Source: Eumeta japonica (Eukaryota; Arthropoda; Insecta; Lepidoptera; Psychidae). Taken from it: a DNA stretch of 64,000 bases. The stretch lies in contig BGZK01002018.1 of the NCBI GenBank assembly GCA_005406025.1, positions 1 through 64,000 on the forward strand, given 5' to 3'. The translations under genes were made by a program, and so were the position numbers. A model generated the notes under the pieces. That model was given only the letters and a program-made list of their open reading frames with translations. It was not told the DNA's origin and ran no database searches. Of the stretch, positions 1 to 12,500 are shown piece by piece (the stretch's first letter is position 1; every line of letters begins with the position of its first letter).

Positions 1-255
1 ACTCACTTATAAGTCGACAATAACTTAACTAATTTAAATGAAATGTTTAAATTATAATTTTAAAAGGTAAATGTCACATAGAATGTAAACTACTCTTTAA
101 TTTTTTGTGTGTTTACCTGTGTAACTCCTTAAAACTAGAATCTTAAAATAATTCATTTTATTTTATGCTATTGTTTCTGTTTATTTCGAGAAAGAGCAGT
201 TTTAGAGTGTACATGAGAATTAGGAAGAAGAGAAAAGCAGAATATACGTGTGATT

Positions 256-285
256 GATCACTAAATTATATACATATATATATAT

Positions 286-327
<42 letters not shown>
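256..327. repeat. (TA)n microsatellite
   Basis: An interrupted alternating TA tract with one ACACA interruption. Confidence 0.97.
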
Positions 328-330
<3 letters not shown>

Positions 331-392
331 AAATAATAATAAAGATTTGTGATTTATTTGTCGATTATAACATTAAATCTTATACATATATA

Positions 393-581
393 ATAAAAAT
401 AGGTTGTCTTTGTTCGCCAATCATGTAAAAACTGCTAAACGTATAGACATGGGACTGGGACCATTCGATGCGGAATGATTTGTAGATGGTTCTAAGTTAC
501 TTATTCTTCGAATTCCGTAAATCCTTCGCCATTTTATTTATAAATAAAAATTACCCAGCAAAGCGGGCGGGACAGCTAGTA
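393..581 (+). mobile_element. Helitron-like 3' end, copy A
   Basis: About 190 bases here recur at 46762-46957 with few differences. Both copies end in CCCAGCAAAGCGGGCGGG, then CAGCTAGT. A GC-rich near-hairpin just before CTAG|T is the usual Helitron 3' terminus, so I read these as 3' ends of short non-autonomous Helitrons. No Rep/helicase is present. Confidence 0.6.
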
Positions 582-1674
582 TAGAATAAAACAGAAAATA
601 GTACTTAAAAAGAACATGCACGTACGGCTTAAATCTAAAAAAAAAATTACGACTAACTTTACTTCCTAGAAAAAATCTTCTAAGGAAAATAATGCTGAAA
701 AATTAATGTTTCTCCTGTCTTTCACAAAACCATCTACTCGTACAATTGACAGAGAAAACAAACACTTCGTAGTTCGTTTTTCAGCCGCTTGTCCGTTCGA
801 GACTCGAGCCACGTAGCGGAGCCCGCTCGGTATTTCGTCTAATATGCACAAAGAAAAAGATACAAAAAGGTTTTGTACGCCCGCGCATAAGCGTACGTGC
901 AAAAGTATTTATTCGGCATGCGCTATAGCATCTCGGCGTCCGAGGCGCTTAATGAATAATTCGAGCTCAAGAGTAGTGAAAAGCATTTCACGCTTTATAG
1001 GTTACTGAAAAAGATCGGAGTGCGAACAAATCAAATTCGGCGAAAATTGAAAATTATTCAACAGAAAATACCTTTTACCTTTGAAATAGGTCAAGAATAA
1101 TATTGTCGAATTGAACTACGGAACTTAAATTGAACTACGGACGGAGTAAAATTGTGTACTTGGTCACGTGATTTATTGATTTTGAATTATGATTCTGAAA
1201 TATTACTCAATGAATTATATTTTCGTTTAAATTGAAATTACAACTTTCATTCAATAGAAACTTCAGAGTAGAATAGTATTAATTTGATTATTGACATTAA
1301 TATATAGGACAATTGTGACCAATCGACGTCTGAGTACATAATTAATATTTGATAAGATATGACGGAAATATGATGAGAATGCATTGTCCGTTTTTAATAT
1401 TATTCACAACAAACATTTTGCATTCATCGAAACTGAATAAGATGAATTCATAATAACATCCGAATTATACTATAAAAGGAATATTGTACGTTGGATTTGA
1501 AAAGAAAATGAGAGGAAACTTTTTGAATATTCAAAAGTATCCGGAGAATTATAGGCGAAACTTCATTCAATTAACGAAATAGCCGACAGAGAAAAGCATT
1601 TTCCTTTACGTTGAGGCATTGGACACGTCGCAAACAACAGAAGGATGACTTAACAGTCCTAAATTAAAAAAGAA

Positions 1675-1724
1675 AAGGTTCGCAATGATTTTAAGCTTTT
1701 AGCGTACAACCATTGCGAACCTTT
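1675..1724. repeat. Perfect inverted repeat, 14-bp arms
   Basis: AAAGGTTCGCAATG (1675-1688) and CATTGCGAACCTTT (1711-1724) are exact inverses with a 22-base loop. The arms look related to the flanking A-rich sequence, so a small TIR remnant or an RNA hairpin are both possible. Confidence 0.85.
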
Positions 1725-1928
1725 AGTTTAGTGTATACCTAGGTTAACAAATTTGAAGATCTTCCTTTTTGTCCTTGTTCTACATTCTTATATTATATTT
1801 CTATAAATACTTAAACCGGTTACAATGATTTTATATTGTTTATATGATATCATATAGTATAACACATAATAAATGTTTACCATAGTATTAATGAACTTCG
1901 TATTGAAAAACAGTGTACAAAATGTTGT

Positions 1929-2275
<347 letters not shown>

Positions 2276-5200
2276 AATATGCTATACACAGTCTCGTCAC
2301 GTACTAATGAATGGTTAATGATTTATAAATTTCGACGTGGGAAATTAAGACATGATTACAATCAAATCAAGCTCAATTTTCTGTTTCAGATCTGAATCTT
2401 GTTTCATCTCTTACTTTAGTACAATGTTAACTTTGAACAGATTTTACTGTAATACACCCTTGGGTATAGCCTTACTGTATACATCGTTGATCCAGAAAAT
2501 TTAGTTCATCATAGAGCCATTTTTAGATGGTTAAGGATGTTCGAGATCTATTATAATATTTCTTGCAATTGCACCAAAGCCGGTAATACAAGTTATACTA
2601 AAAAAGCCGCTGCTTTTCAGCTGAGGGTATCAACTATTGGCAATCATTTTTCAATACTGAAACTACAGAAAGAGAATTTGACATTCAGAAAGAAATAGAT
2701 CTAATGGTTTCATTAGTTCTAGAAATGGTAGATTCAGAATATGAATGTATTGTTGAAGTTATTGTAGAAGGGAAAGTAGTTGCAATGGAAATAGATCTGG
2801 AAATTAGAAAGAATAATTTGAATTTATTTCTGTATAACTGGGGTGTGGATTAAGTCTATTGAGCATTTCATACAAAACACGATCTCAGTACTTTACCTCC
2901 ACGGTGGTGTAAGACAGAGTACGTATTTTTATTTAGTTAAATATCGCAGTGAAACGACTTTTCTCAAAAAAATTACTATCTTGGAAATATCCGCAAAAAT
3001 CCAGACTTTATACACCATTCTTTTATCTTTCAAAGGAATGGTTTAATTTAATCACTTTTCTATAAATGCTTAAGATATCAAAACAAAAGTCTCTATAAAA
3101 ACTGAGCTTTGTCATAATTTTATAAATTTAAGGTTCAATTTACCCGTCTAAGATAAAATATTTTCTGAAAGGCTGAAATATTTACGGAGTGCTTTATTTT
3201 AATGTTGCCCTTTTGAGCCCTTTTACATGTTCAAAGGTAATATAAGACTCGGAAGACTTTTTATTTATTTTGAAAAACAACCGCAGTGACATTAGAAACA
3301 CGAATTTGATGAAGTGCGGATTTTTTGGATAATAAAGGTTCAGATATTCACTGTCTATTTTTCGTATGCGACAAAAACCCAAAACGTATTAAGTTACATA
3401 AAGTATGACGTATCAGATAAAGAATTCGAATCCTTGTAATCCGTTCCCTTTCGGCGTAAGCTGTACGTAACAGATGGCCTTTCTCATGCGACGCATTTAA
3501 ACAAATGAACGTAAAACTGTGCCACCTATACTTCTGCGCGTGTACGTCTGCGTGCGAGTCTGTGAATAAACGATGTCAGGACTTCGTGATCAATTCGTTT
3601 ATAAAACCGGCCAAGGTGGAGGTTGCACTCCCGCGTCTATGATTCTGTACCGACGCACGAAATAACATGAAATTTTCAATTCTATCAAACGAAAAAGGAA
3701 ATTTAAAATATTGTGGACATAAATATATATTATAGTAATAGGTATTTGTTATATTAATATTCAAATGCGTGTCAGCGTGGAACGGTGGCTTGATTGTTAC
3801 TATTGACAAATAGATATCGTGAATATATAAAAAAATATGTTCAGATTTTCTTATTGTGTATTAGAAATTATAAAGGTAACATAAATATCCGTATAGAAAA
3901 CGGAAAAATTAAATAACTCTATGTTACGTAATATTGTAACAACGAGAAGCAGCCTCGGAACTCATTGACGAACACGATAACAATATGTTGTTTAAGAACG
4001 ACGTATGTCAATAGCCATATATCTATGTTCTATGCTCACTAACTGACTTCTGGTCTGGTCTGTGATTGGGTTATCTATGGTAACTGGTCTACGGAACCAC
4101 GACAGTATTTTTCGACAGATCGACCGGCAGATTGTTACGGCGCGGGCGCTCCGCCCCAGCTGCGAGCGTAAAGCGAAGTTTATAAGGAAACATGAAAACA
4201 ATTTGTCATTGTTTTATTACGTCCCGAATTCGTTGCGACGCCGCTCATCGCTCGCCATATTTTTTTTTATTATTCTATTTTACGGACTAGATAACGCTTC
4301 GCTCTCATGTTAATCTACATTTTGTAATCGTTTTCCTTCGTTACATTTTCGTTCGGTACCTTTTGATTGAAGATAAATCGCAATATTGTAAGAGTATTAC
4401 ATTTTTGATTTAAATTTTTAGAGCGCTTTGAATGACGGCAGAAAACCTTTAATGCCCTTCACGGAATGAGATTAAAATTTAACGTCCCCGCGGGGAATCA
4501 GGGGGAATGAGGATAACATTTTTTAATTGGATTTTTTTCATTGTAACTTCTTTTATTATGGAGAAATCTATCACTCTTTTTTTTCTATATATTTTTAACT
4601 TTCTTAACTTGAAGATAGATTTTATTGATGATAGTTTCGTCCAATTTCAAGTCATAAAATTATTCCAATAATTTGGAAAAAGTAATTTAAAAATACCAAA
4701 ACTCTATTATCATTAATAACCATCAGTGTACCGTTATAGTCAATAATGATTATAGTCTAAGATCTGGCATTAGAAAAATGTACCCTCATCTATTAATTGA
4801 ATCAAATAATGTTTTAAAGGCAGATAATGATATTTTGAATTTATGAAAACAATGTCTGCCACTGTACTTCTGTTGCTATTAACATTAATTACGTTTCTTT
4901 TTCATGTAAACTGCAAATAATTTCACGGTAACTGACAGTTATAAACATATTTAGAATTTTGTGAACTTAGATGCGTGTTAATATTTTTTCATTAACAAAC
5001 GAACGAAATAAGTTCGGTTTATCTACCTGTTTTCACTTGGCTACCGGTAGCTGTAGCAGTCATAAAGGCTGATGCCTATTGTAACAAGGTGTAAAACATC
5101 GAAAGTTTTGTTCTTGCGAAGTAAAATTAACATAAGAAACAAAAAGTTAATAATTAAATAAATAATTTTAGTAGCAGCAGGACTACGGTGGCAGACATTG

Positions 5201-5467
5201 TTCTCATGAATTTATAATATTGTTATCTTCCTGTAAAACATTGTTTGATACAATTAACAGATAATGATACATTTTTCTAATGCCATATCTTAGACTATTA
5301 CGTATAAAGTTAAAAGATGAAAATTGTATTACTAGAAAAATTATCGAAAAGAAACAACTTATTATTTTCACTGGAAGCTTAACCGTTTTGAAGCGCTTAA
5401 CACTGTTTTCAAATTAATTAATTCAGAGAAAACAGTACTAAAGAGTTCAAACTTTTTAGAGAACTAT

Positions 5468-6649
5468 ATTAAGGTAGGGTAAAAATTTCTTTTCCGGTTT
5501 TATAAGTTAAAAGCTGCAGTAAAATGTCTTTGGTTGTGCTGTTTGTAACTGGCTAGTTTTGATACCATTAAATAGATGACACTTTAAAAAAAGAAAAATA
5601 AGAAGTAAAAACGGTGTCCCGTTGTTTTTCTATTGTTTATCTATCCGCCAAAATGAGTGAATCTAATGTAGAAATTTGATATATTTTGAAGTATTATTAC
5701 AAGAAAGGGAAAAATGCGACACAATTAGCAATAAAAAATTATGACGTTTATGGAACTAATGCAATGTCGATAAGAGTAGCACAAAACTGGTTCAAATGTT
5801 TTCAGTTCGGTAATTTTGAGGTCAAAATTACCGAACTGAATTTCGCTTTGGTCAACCTGTTATGGAAAAAGTCGATGCCATTTTGGAAGAAGTAGAGCAA
5901 TATCGGCATATTAGTTCTTCGGACATAGCTGACGAGCTCAGGATTGACTACAAAACGGTTTTAACCAATTTTAAAAAAGTTAAATATACAAAAAAGCTCG
6001 AAACTTGGGTCGCACAAAAGCTAACTGAAAGAAATCTAATGAATCTTGTACTCATTAGCGTTTCAATATTGAAATGTAATGAAACCGCACCAATTTTGAA
6101 AAGATTGATCAGTGGTGATGAAAAATAGATTACCTACGACAAGAAAGTGCGAAAAAGATTATAGTCAAAAGGCAAGCAAGCTCCACATACTATAATGCAA
6201 ATCCAGGTTAACTGGCAATGAGTTGATGCTATGCTTGTGGTGGGATTGAAAGGGCATTATTTATTGTGAGCTTTTACCATCGGACCAAACCATCAATTCG
6301 GATCTCTACTGCTAACGGCTAATGAGACTCAAGCAAGAAGTAAAGAAAAAATGGAAGAATTGATTAACAGAAAGGGTGTGGTTTTTCACCATGGTAACAC
6401 CAGACTGCACACATCTTTAGCCTCTCAACAAATGTTGATAGTTAAGTTGGGAAGTGTTAATACATCAACCATATAGCCTTGACATTGCAACTTCAGATTT
6501 TCGCCTGTTTCGGTTTCTTCAGAATTTTTTAATATCAAGAGAGGACTATCAAAACTATTTCGCGATTTTTTGATCAAAAGTCCCACAATTTCTACAGCAA
6601 TGGGATTATGTAACTACTTACTAAATGGCAACAAGTTGTTGAACAAAAT

Positions 6650-6650
<1 letters not shown>
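5468..6650 (+). mobile_element. mariner-family element 1, right end lost
   Basis: The left end begins around 5468 with AAGGTAGGGTAAAAATTTCT. This resembles, with substitutions, the terminal repeat of the mariner on the minus strand at 18862. The region between terminus and transposase also matches that copy (ATTAAATAGATGACACTT). No matching right terminal repeat is seen; the element abuts the CA microsatellite at 6651. Confidence 0.75.
5653..6630 (+). pseudogene. mariner-type transposase, dead copy 1
   Basis: Several frames together follow a mariner DD34D transposase. The N-terminal helix-turn-helix region gives YYYKKGKNATQLAI and VAQNWFKCFQFG. EKVDAILEEVEQYRHISSSD and IADELRIDYKTVL come next, then LISGDEKWITYDKK with the first catalytic Asp. 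NRKGVVFHHGNTRLHTS has Gly in place of the second Asp of HHDNARPHTS. The C-terminal part is frame-broken. There is an early stop after MSESNVEI, a frameshift near 5820, and a TAG after KKVRKRL. A diverged left terminal repeat lies near 5470-5500, and the right end runs into a (CA)n tract. Confidence 0.88.
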
Positions 6651-6709
<59 letters not shown>

Positions 6710-6721
6710 TATATATATATA
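6651..6721. repeat. (CA)n followed by (TA)n microsatellite
   Basis: About 25 CA units and then TATA sequence, at the broken right end of mariner copy 1. Confidence 0.97.
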
Positions 6722-7892
6722 ATTGTAAAGTAATCGTATAAGTGTAAATAAGATAAGATGATAAATTATCTTGAATTATATCAAATACGAAAAAACTTTT
6801 TCTTTGTCCTCATACGTTTCTATAAAAGACCTGCATATACTTCTTCTCGTTGTTTAACCACAATTCCCGTAATATTTGAAGAAGAAAAAATATAGAGTTC
6901 CCATTTCTAACCGAAAAAGAAAAGGAAAGGGTTTGTGTCATAGTTTGCACCAAATGATCTTTGGTATAAAATTATGACATGCTTGATGACCTTATTTTTC
7001 GCTAACAAAATAGAGTGGCGTGTGAAAATGTGACCTTACGTGTCAACGAATGCATTTTTTGTACTCGAAAAATGAAATGAATTTAAATTTTAAACAACTA
7101 TAAAAATAACCAAAATGTGCATGCTTGAGATAGGCAAGAATGAGAAAAATCTCTCTAAGTTTATTTGAAAGGCTTCAACGTTTGGAAGGCACCCTGAAAA
7201 CTTAAAATAACTGTAAAGCAATAAATAAATTATAAAATTGAAATGGATTTTTTTTTCGTATGTAGGTTATTTTAATCTATCACAAAATGCTTTTCATGTT
7301 AGACGAAAGTTTGTAAAAATCTCTCAGAAAGTAGTATAATTTTGAATGAAGATTCACCTGTAATTTTTGGAAATATTCTTTATTTCTTTAACGTTATTAT
7401 GAATTAATTTTATTCATTTTTTTTGTACAAAATATTTATATCCAAGAGTTTTTAAACATGTAATCAAATTTTATTATTTCTTCACCTTCGACATTTAATT
7501 TGAGTTTATGGAATGAAATCCCAAGATGAAAGAATATAGTGTATGGCAAAATACAACGAAAAAGTGGGAAAGAGTACTAAAAAAATAAGAACACGAACGT
7601 TCATAAATTTCTGATTAAAAAACATAAACTGCATCTCAAGAAACAAAGTTTAGTGTCCAAGTTCTCAGTTTTCTTAACCATCAGAATAACAATATTTAGC
7701 AATAAAACAATATTTCCACTATATTCAAACACTTTTCTTCTTTATTTTATATTACACAATTTTCAAAAAAAAAAAAAATACATAACCCTCCAAAATAAAG
7801 CGACTTCACGTCAGTCAGTTGCTCAAATCGAAAATATTGCAAGTTGCGTGCAATAGAATATTCCATACTGTTTTCTGTGCGTTAAGAAAGCT

Positions 7893-7925
7893 GCGGTATG
7901 TTGACGGTATGTTGCGGTATGTTGA
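7893..7925. repeat. GCGGTATGTTGA short tandem repeats
   Basis: Three imperfect copies of (GCGG/ACGG)TATGTTG lie about 110 bases past the last visible exon's donor. Confidence 0.9.
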
Positions 7926-8035
7926 TTCAGTCGTTGCGCTGATGGGTTGTTGTTACTACACTAACTTCCTGTTTCGAGCTCGGACCTCGTCTTAAGAAAA
8001 GGCATTCGGCTAGTCGCGCTCGGACGCCGCGGTAC

Positions 8036-8196
8036 CTGATGACGACGGTGTTGAGCCGCCACGGCAGCGTGTAGGTGTGGTGCTTGTTGCGGGCGCAGAA
8101 CGTGTACAGCAGCTCGCCCGCCACCACCGCCGGCCCCGTGCCGCCCGGCGACGACCACTCGTGCACCGTGATGTTCCACGAACCGCACGACTTGTC
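8036..8196 (-). CDS. CUB gene, last visible exon: CUB4 continued
   Basis: The acceptor CGTGCAACAG opens DKSCGSWNITVHEW with the third CUB4 cysteine, then a Gly/Pro loop, VVAGELLYTFCARN with the fourth cysteine, and LPWRLNTVVIR. The best donor is CAG|GTACCG at 8035, leaving AG of a split codon. An unspliced read would run about 38 codons further to a stop near 7927 without CUB character, so splicing is favoured. I found no convincing next exon between 1 and 7926. The gene therefore probably continues left of the window. Confidence 0.88.
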
Positions 8197-8572
8197 CTGT
8201 TGCACGACAATATTTTATTGCTAACGACCTCATTTTTCCATGAAAAATGTTGATTGTCATGGTGTTCTTGGATTACCGTTGTATAATGTATTATTACCGT
8301 TTGTTAGTTATCGAATTTCGAAATCGTTCAGGAAATATTCTTTGTTTTAATTTTTTTCTCGGTTTGAATTGATGTTCTAGTTTTGAATTTCAGTTAATTC
8401 CTATGATGATATTACATGTTATCCACATCGAAATAAAGATTCCTGATCTAGAAAATATAATTATTTCATTTTAAGTTTGACACAATTATGTAAAACTTGT
8501 AACAAAATCATCACCACACAAATATATACACAAACGTCTGTTGAATATATATGTGCACATCTTTGAATGCAT

Positions 8573-8612
8573 ATGTGTGTGTGTGTGTGTGTGTTACGCG
8601 CGCGCGTTCCGC
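8573..8612. repeat. (GT)n then (CG)n tract
   Basis: About 11 GT units followed by ACGCGCGCGCG, in the intron between exons 9 and 10. Potential Z-DNA-forming sequence. Confidence 0.95.
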
Positions 8613-9387
8613 GCACGCTCGCAAACGCGTGTTAATAGGCCTACCGATTTTCAACGGACTAGTAGTAGGTATTTAAAAAAGTTTACTCAAGTTGAAACCT
8701 TGTAATGTGATCTGTAAAGTAGATTTTTGTAATATTGAAAATAAAACTTTTAAAACAGTATTTTTTACATATCTTCATTTGAATTGATTGTCTGATCAAT
8801 TCCGAGGCTTTATTTGTAGTATTTCTAAGAAAAAAACTACATCGAACTCAGCAAACACGATTAAAATTGCTTAGCTAGAGCGAAAGACATCGAGACCTGC
8901 ATAAAAATTCTCAAATAAGTGCTTAACGAAGCGACTAACGCAAACCCTATTAAAATAACTAAATTTAATTGAGAAATGTTTTTAAGTGAGTTTTACTATT
9001 GTAGTAAGTTCTAAACGAATATATCGATTACGATCTGTTTTACTTTTCTTTAATCTAGAAAACATTAAGTAGCGCATAGTACAGTGAGTTTTTTGAGTTC
9101 GTGAATAACGAAAAGTTCTAGGGTTCGCAAGCGGATTTTGCAGATTTTTTTTATAATCTTTCCGTAACACTATGTACTTAGCCGATCCACGGCTGATACC
9201 AATTTTAGGGCCACCATCAGAGATTCTGCGAAGGGTTGCATATCTTTTGGTTCGTAACAAAAATTATCAGCTAGACATAGAATCCAGAAAAAATACATCT
9301 TACTTGGTCATGAAATGAAACTTTTAAAACGACATTTTTAGAATAAAACCTGAGGTCACAAAAGATTCAGAGTGAATTCGTACAAAC

Positions 9388-9512
9388 CTGTTCGGACGTA
9401 ATTTCTATAAACAACTGTCGCTCAACGTTGGAGTCGAGTGCCCAGGTGCACTGCTGGTAGAAGAACTCGTTGAGAGTGCCCGTTGCTGACACATTCTTGG
9501 ATGATATTTCAC
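9388..9512 (-). CDS. CUB gene, exon 9: CUB4
   Basis: The acceptor TTTGAACAG and donor GTTTGT. The G|GT junction with exon 8 continues SGEISSKNVSATGTLNEFF, then YQQCTWALDSNVERQLFIEI, which is the second CUB cysteine followed by the W-x-(I/L) strand. It ends in phase 0. The codon mix is less GC-extreme than the other exons, but the frame is open and domain-consistent. Confidence 0.92.
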
Positions 9513-12500
9513 CTGTTCAAATAAAACCATATGATAATAGTTTTGTGAGATAATGTCGGTAGTAATAGTGAGTTGAGTAATTATTATTCATCAGATTCTG
9601 GCAACTCTAATGCGGCGAACGTCTGGTGTTGTCATTGGAGCTTTATAGAAATAATACTCTACTTTGGATTACAGAGTCTAGAATTTAAACCATCTACGTT
9701 CGCCAATTCTGTATTAGATACCGTTGACGTGAATATTGTTGCTGAGCAACGTCTACAACCAGTGTTTTCAAATGTCCTCACTGGCAAGGAGCAAGTTGTT
9801 TCATTGACTTAGCTAAAAACTTTTTGGTGAATTCGTTAGTGGTCAGGGTCCAGAGCCGGTCCTTCGTGATTTGAAGACAACGCGCTGACTTTCGGTTTTC
9901 ACCATACTTTTATATATTTCAGGCTATTTCAGATTGTTGTCTATCAGTAAGTCAATGAACACGCATATTATATAAGTAAAACCACGCGTTAAACGAGGTG
10001 GCAGCTAGTGCTATGGTCGGATAAGCAATATCTCAGAATTTCGTATGAAATTTAAATTTCTCCAACTCATTACAGAAGATCATTATAGGATTTTAGAACA
10101 TAACTTTTAAATATTTCAGTACTACAGTTTTGGATTATGAAATGTAAGAAATAAAAAGTATGAAATTTTAATGCCCAACTTACTACGAATTTCTAACGTC
10201 ATAAAATCAAGATTAACTTCAGAAACATAACATTTTCCTATCATTGTAATGTTTTTTGAAAAATTATTACTGTCGTTGACTTCAATAGTGTTTTCAACTG
10301 TGTGGTTTCATACGTACATGAGATTATTATACACTAATTGGAATACGTTATACGTTCATAACAAAACATATCACAAAAAGGAACACATAAATACACAACG
10401 TATAAAATTGAATGCAGGGATGTCATTCAATTTTCAGTCATTAAAAAAAAATCAGGAAAATATTTTTTAAATGTAAAATATTAAAATCCGTAGGATGTTT
10501 GAAAGTCGACACTTAGAGTTTTTTTACGTAGTCATTTTAAAAATTCGAGAATGGAGAACGCTTTGACAACAACTTTGACGATGAAATTCATTAATGAATC
10601 GTCAAAATGATAATATTTCATTTAAAACCACACTTTGAAATAACCCCGAATTTTCAAGCAAGTAATATAAAAATATGAAAAATAAATATTATACAATTTT
10701 TTCCAATATTTACGCAAATTAGTGAATTTTCGATCAAGTATTAAAATTTTCACGCATAATTCATGTTCAGTAAGACGTTATTTACGCGTACATCACGCTC
10801 CGAGAGTAACGTTGAAACATTATAATTAAAGAAGATTCTGCTATCATATGCCCTCACCCTATATAAATATACAGGCATTCTTGGAAGTTTTTCTATAAAA
10901 ATCATCAACCTATTCTTTGCCCATTCAGATGGCAGGTTGAATTGTAAGGTCAGGAGGGGTCTTAGCTTATGAAAGTCGTTGACGTCGGGGCTTTTTTCCT
11001 TATCTTATAAGAAGAAACAGCATTGTTCTTTCTGATCCAAATTGAGCACTCGAAGAGGGAATCTAGTTGAAGTTAATAAAAACCAAACGTTTACACGTCA
11101 TCAGTCACAGTCGAAAGCCGCCGAAGAACAACTTATACGTTATAATATAATTATGCCAATAAAATAATTACATTGAAAAGTGTACTAAAATTGTCGGCAC
11201 GATACTAATTAATTGATTAATTAGGTGTTAATATGTTCACGCCGTGTGTACGTCGGGGTGCGCAGGAATGTTTTTGTCGCGAACACTTCAGAACAGATTG
11301 GAATGAGATCGGCGTCTGATCTTCGCCACGAGACAAAACCGGTTTACGATAGCTGCATAATTCTTAGAAATTCTCGGTTCTCATTCGACTCCGTACTAAA
11401 ACTTATTACGTGTCTAACGACACGAAAGCGATACTCTCTATGAAAAAGCGAAATTTATCGTTTTTTAGGCGATGATAACATAACAAAATAAGGTCAATAC
11501 ACTTTTTATAAGCGTCCTTGAAATAGGCTATACAAGAGTGACCTCAGTCGTCCGGTCGCAGTACCACGTGACGAACTCAAATTTTGCTCCGCGCTGGGGC
11601 TCTGCGGTGTATTATTTTTAAAGAATCTATCTAGTCACATACCTACAAATGTCACTTGATGTTGTCAATGATGTAAAGGTCGCCGATGGTAATATTAAAT
11701 TAGTCTCTGATTTTTCACATCACGGAGACCATACACAACACGTAATATTACTTATGAACTTGTAAGTTGTTAACTGTCAGGGCAAGTTTCACTGTAAAGT
11801 CTTAGAGCCGCAGCTATGTCACCTTTGAAAACTCTATAGCAATAGATCATGTTTGCATATTCGATAGCAATGAAAGGCATTGTTTTTACACACTCCAATA
11901 TTAATCACACACAATCTAAGTTTTAAAAACATCGACATAGTAAACCTAACACTTATAGTAAACATCTAACTTCCGTGCAAGTTTAACAACTGCACGCGGC
12001 TGTGTGTCGCGAGTCATTAGGCCGCTCCGTATAGGTACGTGCGGGCGTTGAATGATGGGGAAGCAGGCGTGACGCACGAACCATGTGGTACATCCATTTT
12101 ATATATTTTTATCCATATCCATTATTATTCATACGGTATAAGTAAAAATCATAAAAGGAATGAGGTGGATTGAACTCAGATATGATATTCAACACTCTAC
12201 TAAAATGGCGTTTTCATATAAAAAAAATTAAGTACAATTGCAATAACACCTTAAAAAAAATGTATCGTTCAAAAATACAAGGTACGGCGTGCATGCACGG
12301 GCCGCCAAAGGGGCTGTACCGTATTATCGCGGCCGGATCCACAAGTATTAGGAAAGGATTTACTTACTACCTTCGCGAAACTCAATAATGCATGATCAAA
12401 AGCGCTTCAATTTTGTTGACTGACTGCCCGCGCCTGCCCGATTACAGATTTTTTCGAATCATTAAATTGAATTACGCCCCGCCTCGTCCTTATCCAAAGG

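Noticed and set aside
7927..8035. Continuation of exon 10 to the stop at 7927
   Set aside because: Sequence loses CUB character immediately after VVIR, where a CAG|GT donor lies.
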